The notes under the pieces were generated by a model. It was not told the DNA's origin, did no database searches, and was given only the letters and a program-made list of their open reading frames with translations. From the NCBI GenBank assembly GCA_034508935.3, contig CM067442.1, positions 131,364,671 through 131,428,670 on the forward strand: a stretch of 64,000 nucleotides of DNA. The letters run 5' to 3'. The stretch is from Berghia stephanieae. Its lineage: Eukaryota; Mollusca; Gastropoda; Nudibranchia; Aeolidiidae. Both the position numbers and the translations under genes were made by a program. Shown in pieces: positions 48,216-60,500 of this stretch (positions are counted from its first letter, which is position 1; every line of letters begins with the position of its first letter).

Positions 48216-51200
48216 AAGGCAGGGACGAATCAAAATGCTTAGGGATAAAATAAAGCAAACAATGAACAATTCGAATGTAAATTATGTAAACCCTTCGTCT
48301 GCATAACAAAAACAAAAAAATGTCTCAACAAATAAACAGAATGTAGTGTCAGTAGTGTGCACTCCTTGTGGGATGGAGTCGGAATGAAACGAAAGCCTGG
48401 TGTGGCGAGAGGAAGGGGTGGTCTGATGCTATGAGCTCATTGTTGTTATGGAAATACTTTAAATGCAAAGCAAAATATGGCCCCTTACACTTACGTTTTT
48501 TTAAAATCCCATAATTATATAAGTAGGCAGTTCAGTGAGCAGCAGCAGTGGCAGTCAAATTGTGACCCAATTCGCCCATAGGAAAGTTGTGACTGGAAAT
48601 TGCCGTTCGCGTTTTGGGGGGTTCAATTAAAGATGCATAACTTCGTTATAAAGAGTAATATCGCAGATATTTTGGTATCATTATTTTCGTCTTTCAATTT
48701 CCTTTTAAATGGTGCCAATTAAGGAAAAATCCATAAAAAATTACAGAAGTTATATGAAGTAGAAATCTGGCAATTTTCAAATGCATTTATTTTTTTATTT
48801 ACCGCGTGTGTTTTTAAAATAAAAACGCTTGTTTTTAGAATAACATCTAAACTTTATTCATGCCAAATTTCAGGGCTCTATATCTATGTGCAGACACTTT
48901 TTAACTCTGCGCCGAAATGCCATATTTACATCATCTTTTAATCATGGCTGCCCGACGATATCGATATTCATATCGATATTTTAATTTAGTTCTATATTAT
49001 TTTAAATTTAGTCCATAATATTTTCAGTACTATTATTTACTTTGTTTTCATTTTGAATACATACTTTCCAACTTTTTTCATGGGCATTTTGTGGTTTTTG
49101 TTTTAAAAGTTTGTATATTTCTTCTCTTTGTAAAATTCAATATTAATAATATCGATATTTTAAAAATACCAATTGCTAATTTAATCAAGTCATCAAGTTT
49201 CTTTCCCATATTTTTAGATATGTGTATTATCATTTGTATCCATATTCTAGAGGCCTTAGCCTTAATACTTATTATGGTAAGAAGTTCTATAGTTAAAAAT
49301 TTTGACACCCCTGCACATTGAGAGAGAAGGGGGGGGGGGGGGGGGGCGAATAAAATTTTATTAATTGTCAGTTCAAATGATGTAATAGCAATAAACCTAA
49401 AGCCAGAAATTTCCTTCTAATTAAAATAGGGAATCAGTTTCAATTTATTTGAACGTTTTCAATCTACCATTTTATTTATATGCAATTAAATTGCCAGAGG
49501 TAAAAATAAACTCATTATGTCATTACGCAACATGTTTATATCTTTTCATTTAGAAATAGGTACTTTGGTAAACGTCCATTTGGCCCTCCAGCAGGGAGCC
49601 GATAAATGGGATAGTGGCTGTGACCCGATTTTTATGGACTTTTGAGTGATGGGTCTCAGAAAAAGTTCCATAGATTTTTTGTTTATGGATGGATTTTAAT
49701 GATTTATATGTCTTATTTTCTTCAGGAGAAATTACTCTATCGTTTGGTGTAGTTTATCTTAAAATCAATGACAATTTAGTATATCTTTTGATTGTGGATA
49801 AAATAAGGTATAATTTAGCTTTGGATAATTAAAAGATTAGAACTTAATAAAATAAAGTTTACTAAACATCTTAACTTTAATACAAAATTAATTTCAGGGC
49901 AAAGTTGTATACCGCATCCATGAAATTCGTTCCAGCAAAATCCTTACTCAAATCTTAGCGGCCATTTTAGACCAGTTTTAAAAACCAAATGGTGGTTACT
50001 ACCGGAAATGCAACAATTTTCAGGTCACAAAGTCCGTCAGTAAATAACAAAGGCAAATAGAAGACCATTTTTCAGCCTTTAAATTAACATAACTTTTCTT
50101 CTGGTTATCTGATTTTCACAATTTTGGTATCATTAGAATCGTGTTGAAAAGCACTTTAAAATGATATAGGATCCATTGAGCTCAATACAATTTGAATTTT
50201 TTTACCAAAGTACCTATTAGAAACTCTCAAACCCTTTTTATTCTCTATGTTTTAAATCAAAGGAGGGGAATTATTTGCAATTGTTTCAGTGAGATATTGG
50301 GGATAAATCCAAAAGTGATATATAGCAAATTGTTTCTTACGTCTTTTAATTATGTAACATTTGCGTCATATTATGTAATAATGTGACAATTTGAAATGTT
50401 TATCTTCCTCTTTATTAATGTAAATGCATTGTCCTCAATAAAACGAATGATTTTGGTATACAATATATGATAAGAACTCCATATTGACTGTTTTAACCAT
50501 TTTTTATTAACATCACGCGATTTCAGTCACAACTTTGCAATGGTAATTTTGGGGTAAAAGTCGGTCTAAAATTTCAGACTTTGAACTGCCGTAACTCAAA
50601 TCAAGATAGATACAAAATTCAAACTGTTTTGTAATCTGTGTTGCCAGCTCTTTCATATGACATTGGTTTCAAGTGTGTGAGTTACATTTAGAATTTCTAT
50701 TAAACTCCCTAGTATAAGGTTATCAGACCTGCTAATAATACTAATAAGATGTGCACGTGATGTTGGGGAATGTTTGGGGTAGGTCAGTATTCAAATTCAA
50801 TTATAATCCATAAGTTATATCCATGATACAAGAATCATACACATATTATTATAAATATATATCCATAATTATACGTAATCATACCCATGAAAATGAAAAT
50901 GAGTAGTTTTTTAAAAGAAGGTAAATTAAATTTAAATTATGGAATTTATCAACTCTGCTGAATCAGTTTATTTCGTGTGAAAATGAAAAGGATACATATT
51001 GACAGAGACCTGAGTAGATGACACAAAAAATGTCATTCAGCAAGTTTTTTACCGTCACTGTCACGGGTTCGGTATACGTTGATGTGAGTCTTCTGCTTCT
51101 GCAGTTTGCTCAGCAATCTCCAATCTCGACTCAATGAAGAAAATGAAAAGAATATGATTAAAACTACTCTTGGGTTTGATAATATGAGAAGATGTACGAA

Positions 51201-51921
51201 TCCATCGAAGATATTCGCAATTTATGATATTTAAAATTTATATCCATGATTTAAAAAAAAAAAAGGAAAAGTAAAAGAAACAAGAGATGACACATCAAAG
51301 GAGGAATGAGAAAATAACACCGGAAAAGACCAAAAAAGTGAGCGAGATACAGATATAAAGAGTAAGGTTGACCTATATTGTCATAGACAAAATCATTTCA
51401 TTATACACATGCCATCGATCTTACTTATTTACAAACCCCGAAATAATACAGCACAGAGTCTATCTGCAATATATGGAACTTCCGATTTAGTTCTATAATC
51501 AGTCATGAACGTACATTGCGGTTCTGACACAACCGACCATCCCTTGAAATGAATTGCCAGATAAGAACGGTTCTACGAATTTACGAAAATTGCAAAATAT
51601 TTTGGCAGTTAATCATCACCACACTTGGTTTTGATAGGCAAAAGACGAGGAGCTGAAGCAAAAAGTAGCTACTAGAACTATTCATAAAAGAGAAACGCCT
51701 CGAACAAAATTTTCTTAGGGCTCAGAGTGGAGTCGCTTTGCTGGCGTTTTACTCGCCTCTTTATATTGATTCGTTTACGCGCCGATTGACACAAACGGAG
51801 TGGAAGCGACTTTCAGTCATCAAATCACTCAGTTGAACTTTTCTCACAGATGGAAAGAAACGAAATTGGCCCCACCCAGCTCTTTGTCATTGTTCGTAGC
51901 AAGCCATTTTTTAAAGGCTAG
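48216..51921. other. Intergenic region between EB/MAPRE and PSMB2, left part
   Basis: No gene, exon or clear transposon end recognised over ~3.7 kb. It holds a G-run at 49330-49346, ATATCGATATT repeats at 48957-48982 and 49150-49160, and AT-rich sequence. The EB 5' regulatory region and any untranslated first exon probably lie here. Confidence 0.4.
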
Positions 51922-52096
51922 CACTATTCAGTATCTGATACTGAATAGTGGTTTTGCACTATTCAGTATCTGATACTGAATAGTGGTTTTGCACTATTCA
52001 GTATCTGATACTGAATAGTGGTTTTGCACTATTCAGTATCAGATACTGAATAGCGGTTTTGCACTATTCAGTATCTGACACTGAATAGTGGTTTTG
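51922..52096. repeat. Tandem array of 29-bp perfect palindromes
   Basis: Five units of 35 bp (29-bp hairpin plus GTTTTG) start at 51922, 51957, 51992, 52027 and 52062, with a sixth partial. Each hairpin has 14-bp arms, CACTATTCAGTATC and its complement, around one central base. The arms are perfect in the first three units; units 4 and 5 have one change each. A further 1.7 copies in the same sequence lie at 52822-52867. Confidence 0.9.
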
Positions 52097-52109
52097 CACT
52101 ATAATACGG

Positions 52110-52430
52110 TGTTTTTTTTTTTTTCCGAAACCTGACAAAGTTATGGGAAGAGTGCAGCTGTGGGAGTGAATATGGGACTCAGAGAAGTGTACACCAGTGG
52201 GGAGTGAACCTGGGACTGGGTTTTGGCGAGTTTCGTAATAAAAAGCAATTACTTTTTTACGAAACCCGACGACACCTGGCAATATCCGACAAAGTTATGG
52301 GAGGTAGGCAGCAGCGTGTGTGTGTGTGTAGGGGGGGGGGGGGGGAGGAGGGGATGAACCTGAGATTCAGGGAAGTGTACACCAGTGGGGAGTGAACCTG
52401 GGACTCTGGGTTTTGTAAAAAAGCAATAAC
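52110..52430. repeat. Dispersed copy of the ACGAAACCC / GGGGAGTGAACC repeat
   Basis: Contains GACAAAGTTATGGGA, GTGTACACCAGTGGGGAGTG, AACCTGGGACT and TTTTTTACGAAACCCG. These are the same building blocks as the interior of the hAT-ended foldback at 57515-60730. A G-run of ~15 lies at 52330. No coding content. Confidence 0.65.
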
Positions 52431-52821
52431 AAAATAGGGGGGATATAAATAGACAGAAGGAATTTTTAAAAAATATTGGGAAAAAAAAAAAAAAGTTACT
52501 CTTACCGGGATTTGAACTCTCGAACCTTAAGCTCAGAGTCAAACAGCTTATATCCACCATGCCATGGTGTCACTGAACTTTTAGAGACATTTAATCGTGT
52601 CTATTCAGACATTAAAAAATGTATTTGACTGCCTCTCTTATTTTTATATTTTGAACTATGTTAATTGCACGATAGCAGAAATTTAAAAATTTCGATCAAA
52701 ATATTTTTACAACTTTGAATCGGGCTGTCATTTACTGCGCTTGTTCAATCTGGAAGTAGGTCAGCAGTTCAACCGAGATTGTCGCACTTTTCACTCTCTC
52801 TATAAAAAAGAGTTCCTTATG

Positions 52822-52867
52822 GATACTGAATAGTGGCAAAGCACTATTCAGTATCTGATACTGAATA
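52822..52867. repeat. Isolated palindrome copies, right-hand
   Basis: GATACTGAATAGTG, GCAAAG, then CACTATTCAGTATC and most of its complement. With the array at 51922 it brackets 52097-52821, which may therefore be one element with subterminal palindromes. Confidence 0.7.
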
Positions 52868-53109
52868 ACCACTTCCTTTTTTAAAATAGTTCTCACTAAA
52901 TTTTATTAATCATATTATAAACGCTCAATATTACACATAAATTAATAATGATAACAATAATAATACATGGCATTTATATCGCACATTTTCATCTTCGCGT
53001 GATGCTCAATGCACGTTACAAATAAATATATATACAAAAGTTACATGACATATATAAAACGTATACCACAACTATATCAATAGCAGCGGTGAATGTAATA
53101 TCGTAAACT

Positions 53110-54035
53110 GAATCGGGACCAGCCACTCCCATATGAGCCGCATCCAAAATACTTAGGGGTGACGCTGGACCGCAGTCTTACCTATCGGGTGCATCTCGAA
53201 GGAGTTGCCCGGAAGATAGTGAAACGCAACAGTCTTCTGAGGAAGCTGGGCGGGATCGACTTGGGCGCTAACCCAGCACTCCTGAGAACGTCCGCCCTGG
53301 CACTATGCTATTCCACCGCGTAGTACTGCGCTCCAGTGTGGGGTAGAAGCAGAAACGTTGAGAAGGTTGATGTAAAACTTCTCAAGTCAATGCACATAGT
53401 GTCAGGGACGCTGGCAACAACGCCTAGAGAATGGGGCCCGATAATGGCAGCAATCCACCACCACCCCCCCCCCCCTTCCCGATGTCCGGAGGGAGACGAT
53501 TATGGTAAACTGGCTAAATAAGATCCGAGAGAGAGGGAATGGGGATACCCCTCTGAAGCGCATTATGGACGACGCCCCCGTTTCGAGCCGAAATAAGTCC
53601 CGGCAACCCTTGTACGCAGCTTCCCTGACTACGGACAGAGGTGGAAGTTTGTTTGGACGAATTCAATCCCTCGTGAGGGTGGGGACGTACACTCCTCTAA
53701 GCTTTGGTGAGAAGTCGCCAGGCTTTGATACCAGTAAGAGGAGACACTGGGTGGCTGCGAATCGGCTTCGGTCGAGGAGCTGCCTAACAGCAAGTGCGCT
53801 TCATCAGTGGGGACTTTCCACCTGTCCTACATGTACCCGATGTTGGCAAGAACCCGAAACGGCAGTGCATCCAGTTGAACGGTGTGTTGTGACGATGCTA
53901 CCGGGCGGGTTCGCGACGGTACACGAATGCGGACCGGACTTTGCTGATTGGGTCGATCGTGATAACATAGTAGTGTGAGAACCATGAGAGGCGGCTGCTG
54001 CCGTCATCAAAAAGAAGTCTAAAAAACGATTCCGC
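53110..54035 (+). pseudogene. 5'-truncated LINE reverse-transcriptase C-terminal fragment
   Basis: Readable in pieces across frames: PKYLGVTLDRSLTYRVHLEG, RNSLLRKLGGIDLGANPALL, YCAPVWGRSRNVEKVDVK and MHIVSGTLATTPREW. Then come RHWVAANRLRSRSCLTA and a terminal Cys-rich CPTCTRCWQEPETAVHPVERC. This is the RT thumb and C-terminal knuckle region of a LINE family different from Nimb and RTE. Stops and frameshifts interrupt it. Non-functional. Confidence 0.75.
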
Positions 54036-54102
54036 GTCGATTCGGCCTCGACTCTGTTTGAGCCCTTATATTCAAAAGGTGCTAGACCACACTGTCACAC
54101 AA

Positions 54103-54405
54103 CAAGAGTCTATGTGGTCTTGTCTGACACTCGCTTTCGGATCGGAAGGTCCTGGGTTGGAGCCTCGTTGAGTCATTGGAAAAGGCTCCTTACTTACATT
54201 CTCTCACCGTACTCAGGTGTAATTTGAGTACCTCGTCGTTAACAACGTTGTCTCTGTTCGAATTTTTGTTGTTGTAATAATCGCCTAACCGGCGTCATGT
54301 CCTGTCTTAAATGTTAAATGTTGCTGTTGGCCAGGGAAACCTTGTAAAGCGCTTTGAGCATGTTTTGTGGAAATTGCTCTATATAAAAGCTCATTAAAAA
54401 AAAAA
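54103..54405 (+). mobile_element. tRNA-derived SINE, third family, copy 2
   Basis: Same blocks as 40954-41249: TCGGAAGGTCCTGGGTTGGAGC (B-box region, slightly changed), CATTCTCTCACCG, GTAAAGCGCTTTGAGCATG, TATATAAAAGCTC and an A-run. Confidence 0.75.
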
Positions 54406-54589
54406 AAATGCTTTACCTTTATTTTTCTAAATTTTTATTTTAATATATAAAAATAAGAACGGAGTTCATCTCACTCCAGATATATTTCGGTAGGTTTAGA
54501 AGAGCTTTACTAATAATATTAGATTATCATTCCTTTTATAGCTTTCTCTTTAAATTGGATTACTGTCAATAATTTATCAAGCCCGGACC

Positions 54590-55012
54590 GGTTAGAGGAA
54601 AAACTGCAACTACTCTCAGACTGGAAGTGGAACCCAGGTCCGCAGGCAATTTCTAACATTATCATCATGTCATCAAGATCGTATAAGAAACGTAATATCA
54701 TCATATTCTCATTTGTAACTGTGATCATCATACTTGCAGGGTTCCCATAATGAATGCCACATCTCCATGCATCTCGGTTCAAAGCATCATCTTCCTTCAG
54801 GCCCAGTTCTTTCATATCATCCTTTACCTTATCCAACCATCTAGTCTTTAGGCGTCCCCTTTTTCTCTTTCCCGTAATTGAAAGTCCAATACTTTCCTTC
54901 ACGCGTACTCCCTCTCTCGTTTCTTTACATATTCGAACCATTTCAATCGTCCATTTCTCTCATCTTTATTGATACATTCTTCACTTCAGTCAACCATCGA
55001 ATTCGTTCATTT
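54590..55012 (-). pseudogene. RTE-type LINE 3' fragment
   Basis: On the minus strand the C-terminal part reads GKRKRGRLKTRWLDKVKDDM, then KELGLKEDDALNRDAWRCG. This RGR.K.RW(L)D module followed by DR..WR closes many RTE-clade ORFs. Upstream NERIRWLTEVKNVS is also legible. Non-coding downstream part contains TGATGATA-type repeats. Old fragment, distinct from RTE-1 and RTE-2. Confidence 0.7.
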
Positions 55013-55360
55013 CTCATTTGATCAATATTCATTTATAAGAAAACTAACATCATTAAAATTCAACTTTCCATTCATATCATCTTAAACAAATCGTCATATA
55101 TGTTCTTTTAAAATGTAACTAGTAAATCATGGGGGCCTTATTTATGACATCTTTATATTATAAATGTAGTCGAGTTAGCTCTTGGACAATCATCAGACCA
55201 TGCCTCAACAAGCCTAGGCCATGACTTTTTATAGGTGCCTTTCCAAATGTTTTGCGTTGGTTTGAGAGTATTTCCATTACAACAATGAGCCCAGAACGAT
55301 TTGGGTCATCAGACCTGAAAATAAGTGCAAATCGGCCTGAGCCCATAACAAAAAAAAAAA

Positions 55361-55683
55361 AAAAAAGCTTGAGCTTTTGTATCGCGCAATATCCACTAAA
55401 CGTGCTCAAAGCGCTTTACATAGGGTCCCTTGCCAAATGCAACACGTAAATGTAGAAAGGGACATGACGCCTGTTATGCGATATTACAATTTTTTTTCCG
55501 ACAGAGACAACGCTATTAACGGCCAGGTACTCATTTTACACCCGAGTACGATGAGAGGATGTAAGTAAAGAGCCTTTTCCACGGACTCAAAAATATGCGC
55601 CGAGCGAGGCTCGAACCCAAGACCTTCTGATATGAAAGCGAGTGTCATCCCACAAGACCGCATAACCACACTTCGGTAATTCA
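55361..55683 (-). mobile_element. tRNA-derived SINE, third family, copy 3
   Basis: Minus strand: GTGGTTATGCGGTCTTGTGG head, GGTTCGAGCCTCGC B-box, CATCCTCTCATCG, GTAAAGCGCTTTGAGCACG and a GCGCGATACAAAAGCTC end before an A-run. The best-preserved B-box of the three copies. Confidence 0.78.
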
Positions 55684-56470
55684 CTCACAACAAAAACATG
55701 AAACATGTCAGCAAACAAAACTACGCGTGACCTAAAACGTTTATATTATCATTCAAACATTTATTTTGTGAGAACTGATCACCCAAAGGTGTTCTTAAAA
55801 CCATAGCAAAGAAACTCAGTGTGTAGTTTCGCTTTGATGGTAGGAAATTGAAAGAAATTTTAATTCCGAGATAAAACGTTCGCATTCGATTCCTGTTCGG
55901 TTCGGCAACTAAAACGAGTGAGTTGCACTCAGTTTGCTATAATAAAACAATAGACCGACTGAGAGGAAAGGTCAAATGGAGGGCAAGAAACTGAATGCAC
56001 TCAGTTTACATCCTTACTCGTGACTACATCTGAATCAATGCCGTTGTAAGAGGATTTATGTTTCAAGTTAGGAGAAAAAAATTCAATTCAGCTAGTTTTA
56101 GCCAGATTGGCTGATTGACATGTCTCTTTCTTTGGTTGAATAAAAAACTAACAAGAAAAATGTTTATAGAAATCGAAATTAGATAAATGATTAAAATGTT
56201 AAAATATAAATTTTGTCTTCATATACGAATATGTACTCAGCTAGTATTATAACTGAAGGCTGATTTATTTACTATGACGATTTTAGAGATCTCACAAAAC
56301 ATTATCTTCCCAGTTTAACTGAGTTCGTGGTTCGTTTCCGTCGCTTTGAGTTTTTGATATTTCCTTTCATGATAGTGCAAAATAAAGGCTGATTCACTTT
56401 CGTTTATCGTCGTTACCACTGTATTATTTATTCTCTATTAATTAAAAATAACAATTTCTTGACTGTGAAA
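55684..56470 (+). promoter_or_regulatory. Upstream region of PSMB2
   Basis: About 0.8 kb between the nearest SINE and the PSMB2 start codon. It must contain the core promoter and 5' UTR unless a further exon lies upstream. I see no TATA box or other motif strong enough to name. Confidence 0.4.
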
Positions 56471-56561
56471 ATGGAATGTCTCATTGGAATCCAAGGGAAA
56501 GACTTTGTTCTCATGGCATCAGATATGACATCTGCCAGGAGTGTTGTTGCTATGAAAAACG
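56471..56561 (+). CDS. PSMB2: Proteasome subunit beta type-2 (beta-4), exon 1
   Basis: ATG in context GAAAATGG, 91 bp, encoding MECLIGIQGKDFVLMASDMT, then SARSVVAMKN, with a split Asp codon. Human PSMB2 starts MEYLIGIQGPDYVLVASDR, so identity is clear. The donor is GTATAC. PSMB2 is a non-catalytic beta subunit of the 20S core. As expected it has no cleaved propeptide and no Thr1, and starts directly with the conserved strand. It is transcribed divergently from the EB gene 9 kb away. Confidence 0.93.
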
Positions 56562-56611
56562 GTATACCGCTCGATCTAGAATCTAGACTTGACAAATTTT
56601 TTTTTGAGATT

Positions 56612-56800
56612 CAGAGTTGGAGTGGTGCAGGCAATTTATACTATGTTGATAATAACAAGAAATAAAGTGACTGAAGTGAGTAGGAAAGTGCCAGAAGTAG
56701 ACGACAATAGAGAATAAAAAATTCGCGCGGCACGAACCCGCGACCTTACTGGTACAACTCCGCCTGGCTGGGGAGAGCGTGACTACCTGACTTCTCTTCT
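56612..56800 (-). mobile_element. tRNA-derived SINE, second family, in PSMB2 intron 1
   Basis: Minus strand: head around CCCCAGCCAGGCGGAGTTG, GGTCGCGGGTTCGTGCC B-box, TTTTATTCTCTATTGTC, CTGGCACTTTCCTACTCAC. It begins only ~50 bp after the exon 1 donor. Confidence 0.65.
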
Positions 56801-56984
56801 ACTTCTACCGGTCTGCCGTGCCGTATGAAATGAGTGAATGAGCTCCACTACTCCAAAAAAAAAAAAAAAATAAATTAAAAAAGTGGTTTCAAACTCTATG
56901 TCTATTTAGCCGCTTTACCCGACTCCTTGAGGCCACGGGTTCAACACACACAAACGCCGCCTAGTTGTTTGTCATTTACTGTTA

Positions 56985-57420
56985 TTAGTTATTATCAACA
57001 TGAGTAAAGGCACGGCAAGGGCCTGCTCCACTCACTTTTCTGTAAATTTCATCCCAAATTCAAATACCGGAGCATACTCAATGTCTCAAACTCAATCGTT
57101 TCTATGTTACATGTTTGTGTTGAGAATATTGGCTATTCAGCTTCAATGACCAACTAACTTCACGGCGTTTGTCTTGTGTGTGTTGAATCCGTGACCCCAA
57201 GAAGTCGGGTAGAGTGGCTCAAGATAGACATAGGGTGTGAAACCACTTTTTTAGAGTGGTGGATAGCTCAAACGGTATAGTCACGCTATCCCCGGCCAGG
57301 TGGGGTTGTTGTACCAGTATAAGGTCCCGAGTTCGAGCCCCCATCGCCGCTGCTAAATTTTTATTCTGTCGTCTGGCACTTTCCTACTCACTTCATTTAT
57401 TGTCCAGATGGTAGACAGTC
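56985..57420 (+). mobile_element. Composite tRNA-SINE unit, second family, plus strand
   Basis: SINE tail (CTGCTCCACTCACTTTTCTG), then the ~200-bp segment with CCGGAGCATACTCAATGTC, then a tRNA-like SINE (GATAGCTCAAACGGTATAG, B-box GAGTTCGAGCCCC, TCTGGCACTTTCC). Same order as 47755-48215 on the other strand. Confidence 0.65.
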
Positions 57421-57514
57421 AAAAGCAATTGTTATTGTTATTCATTACTGTCTGTTTAACACTTAAGAGTCTGGCTTCAGTTGTGGTCTAAAAAAATGGC
57501 AACTCCGTTTCAAT

Positions 57515-60500
57515 CAGGGCTGGCGAGTCGGAGTCGGAGTCGGTAGGAGTCGGTTGTTTGAGGGTGGAGTCGGAGTCGGAGTCGGTTTTAGAAGTCCCGA
57601 CTCCGACTCCTTACCACTTTCAGACATTGCATTTTTATGGGTGTGTCTTTTTTACGAAACCTGCCGAAACCCGATGAAACCCGACGAATCCCGACAAAGT
57701 TATGGGAAGTAGGTGGCAGTGGGGAGTGAACCTAGAACTCAGGGAAGTGTGCACCATTGGGGAGTGAACCTGGGACTGGGTTTCGGCGGGTTTCGTAAAA
57801 AAGAACTAGTGCTTTTTTACGAAACCCGACCATATCCAGCAAAGTAGACAACTGTGGGGAGTGAACCCGAGACTCAGGGAAGTGTACACCAGTCGGGAGT
57901 GAACCTGAGACTAAGGTTATCGGCCGGTTTCGGCGGGTTTCGTAAAAAAGAATTAGTGCTTTATTACGAAACCCGCCGAAACCCGACAATATCCGGCAAA
58001 GTTATATGGGAGTTTGGCAACAGTTGGGGGTGATCCTGGGAGTCAGGGAATTGCACACCAGGAGATGGATAACTGTGGGTATCCGAGCCGAACTATAGGA
58101 GTTTGGTACCAGAGGAGAATGAACCTGACACTATAGAAGGTGGGCGCCAGTGGGGAGTGAACCTGGGATTCAGGGAATTACACACCAGTGGGGATTTAAC
58201 CTGGGAATATGTAAAAAAGGATATCAGTGGGAAATAAACCTGGGACTAAAGGAGATGGATACCATTGAAATTTGAAGCCGGGTATGAGAGTTTGGTACCA
58301 GAGGAGAATGAACCTGACACTATAGGAGGTGGGCGCCAGTGGGGAGTGAACCTGGGACTATGTAAACAGGATATCAGTGGGAAATAAACCTGGGACTAAA
58401 GGGACATGGATAACATTGAAAGTTGAAGCCGAATACGAAAGTATGGTACCAGAGGAGAATGAACCTGACACAAAAGGAGGTGGGCGCCAGTGGAGAGTGA
58501 ACCTGGGACTCAGGGAATTGCACACCAGTGGGGAGTTAACCTGGGATTATGTATAAAGGATATCAGTAGGAAATAAATCTGGGACTAAAGGGAGATGGAT
58601 ACCATTGGGAGTTGAAGCGGGATTTATTTCCCACTGATATCCTTTTTTAGATATTCACAGGTTAACTCCCCACTGGTGTGCAATTCCCTGATTCCAGGTT
58701 CACTCCCCACTGGCGCCCACCTTCTATAGTGTCAGGTTCATTCTCCTCTGGTACCCAACTCCTATAGTTTGGCTCGGATACCCACAGTTATCCATCTCCC
58801 ACAGTCCCAGGTTAACTCCAAATTGGTGTGCACTTCCCTGAGTCCCAGGTTCACTCCACACTGGCGCCCATCTCCTATAGTGTCAGGTTCATTCTCCTCT
58901 GGTACTCAACTCCCATATCCGGCTTCAACTTTCAATGGTATCCATCTCCCTTTAGTTCCAGGTTTATTTCCCACTGATATCCTTTTTACACAGTCCCAGG
59001 TTAACTCCCCACTGGTGTGCAATTCCCTGACTCCCAGGTTCACTCCCCACTGGCGCCCACCTTCTATAGTGTCAGGTTCATTCTCCTCTGGTACCCAACT
59101 CCTATAGTTCGGCTCGGATACCCACAGTTATCCATCTCCCACAGTCCCAGGTTAGCTCCCAATTGGTGTGCACTTCCCTGAGTCCCAGGTTCACTCCACC
59201 CTGGCGCCCATCTCCTATAGTGTCAGGTTCATTCTCCTCTGGTACTCAACTCCCATATCCGGCTTCAACTTTCAATGGTATCCATCTCCCTTTAGTTCCA
59301 GGTTTATTTCCCACTGACATCCTTTTTACACAGTCCCAGGTTAACTCCCCACTGGTGTGCAATTCCCTGACTCCCAGGTTCACTCCCCACTGGCGCCCAC
59401 CTTCTATAGTGTCAGGTTCATTCTCCCCTGGTACCCAACTCCTATAGTTCGGCTCGGATACCCACAGTTATCCATCTCCCACAGTCCCAGGTTAACTCCA
59501 AATTGGTGTGCACTTCCCTGAGTCCCAGGTTCACTCCACACTGGCGCCCATCTCCTATAGTGTCAGGTTCATTCTCCTCTGGTACTCAACTCCCATATCC
59601 AACTATCAACTTTCTATGGTATCCATCTCCCTTTAGTCCCAGGTTTATTTCCCACTGATATCCTTTTTACACAGTCCCAGGTTCACTCCCCACTGGTGTA
59701 CACCGCCCTGATTCCCAGGATCACCCCCCGCTGTTGTCAAACTCCCATAACTTTGCCGGATATTGTCGGGTTTCGGCGGGTTTCGTAATAAAGCACTAAT
59801 TCTTTTTTACGAAACCCGCCGAAACCGGCCGATAACCTTAGTCTCAGGTTCACTCCCGACTGATGTACACTTCCCTGAGTCTCGGGTTCACTCCCCACAG
59901 TTGTCTACTTCCCATAACGTTGCTGGATATTGTCGGGTTTCGGCGGGTTTCGTAAAAAAGCACTAGTTCTTTTTTACGAAACCCGCCGAAACCCAGTCCC
60001 AGGTTCACTCCCCAATGGTGCACACTTCCCTGAGTTCTAGGTTCACTCCCCACTGCCACCTACTTCCCATAACTTTGTCGCCGGGTTTCGCAGGGTTTCG
60101 GCGGGTTTCGTAAAAAAGACACACCGCATTTTTATATCATTCAATGTGTAATATTTTAGATACTAGATATAGATAGTATCCAGGCCTATAGAATTTGAAA
60201 AAAATTACATTGGTATTAGCTAAAGGTGAACTATGCTTCCAAAACCCCCTTTCCTCCCCAACCTTCATGCTCTCGTGCTGTACATTTAAGTTGGCATCAA
60301 TGCCAATCACCCCGTACCTGACTAGAGGGAGGGGTGGGGATGCTGACTCTTCAATGTTAAAGTTAGGTTATTAGAAAGTGGGATAACCATAAGACCATAA
60401 GAAGTGACTTTATTTTAGTATAAATGGTTTCAGTTTCAATATTGTCTTAATTTCACTTTTCCTCTTTTTGTTGGTCTTAATGACAGTTTTATTCATGTCT

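Noticed and set aside
51922-52096. CRISPR-like array
   Set aside because: Regular period, but the repeats are whole palindromes with identical 6-base spacers in an animal genome. No variable spacers.
58769-59447. Repeat-protein ORFs (PLVPGLFPTD-like) in the foldback
   Set aside because: The 340-bp satellite happens to be open in this frame. No start context, no family, and codons are dictated by the repeat.
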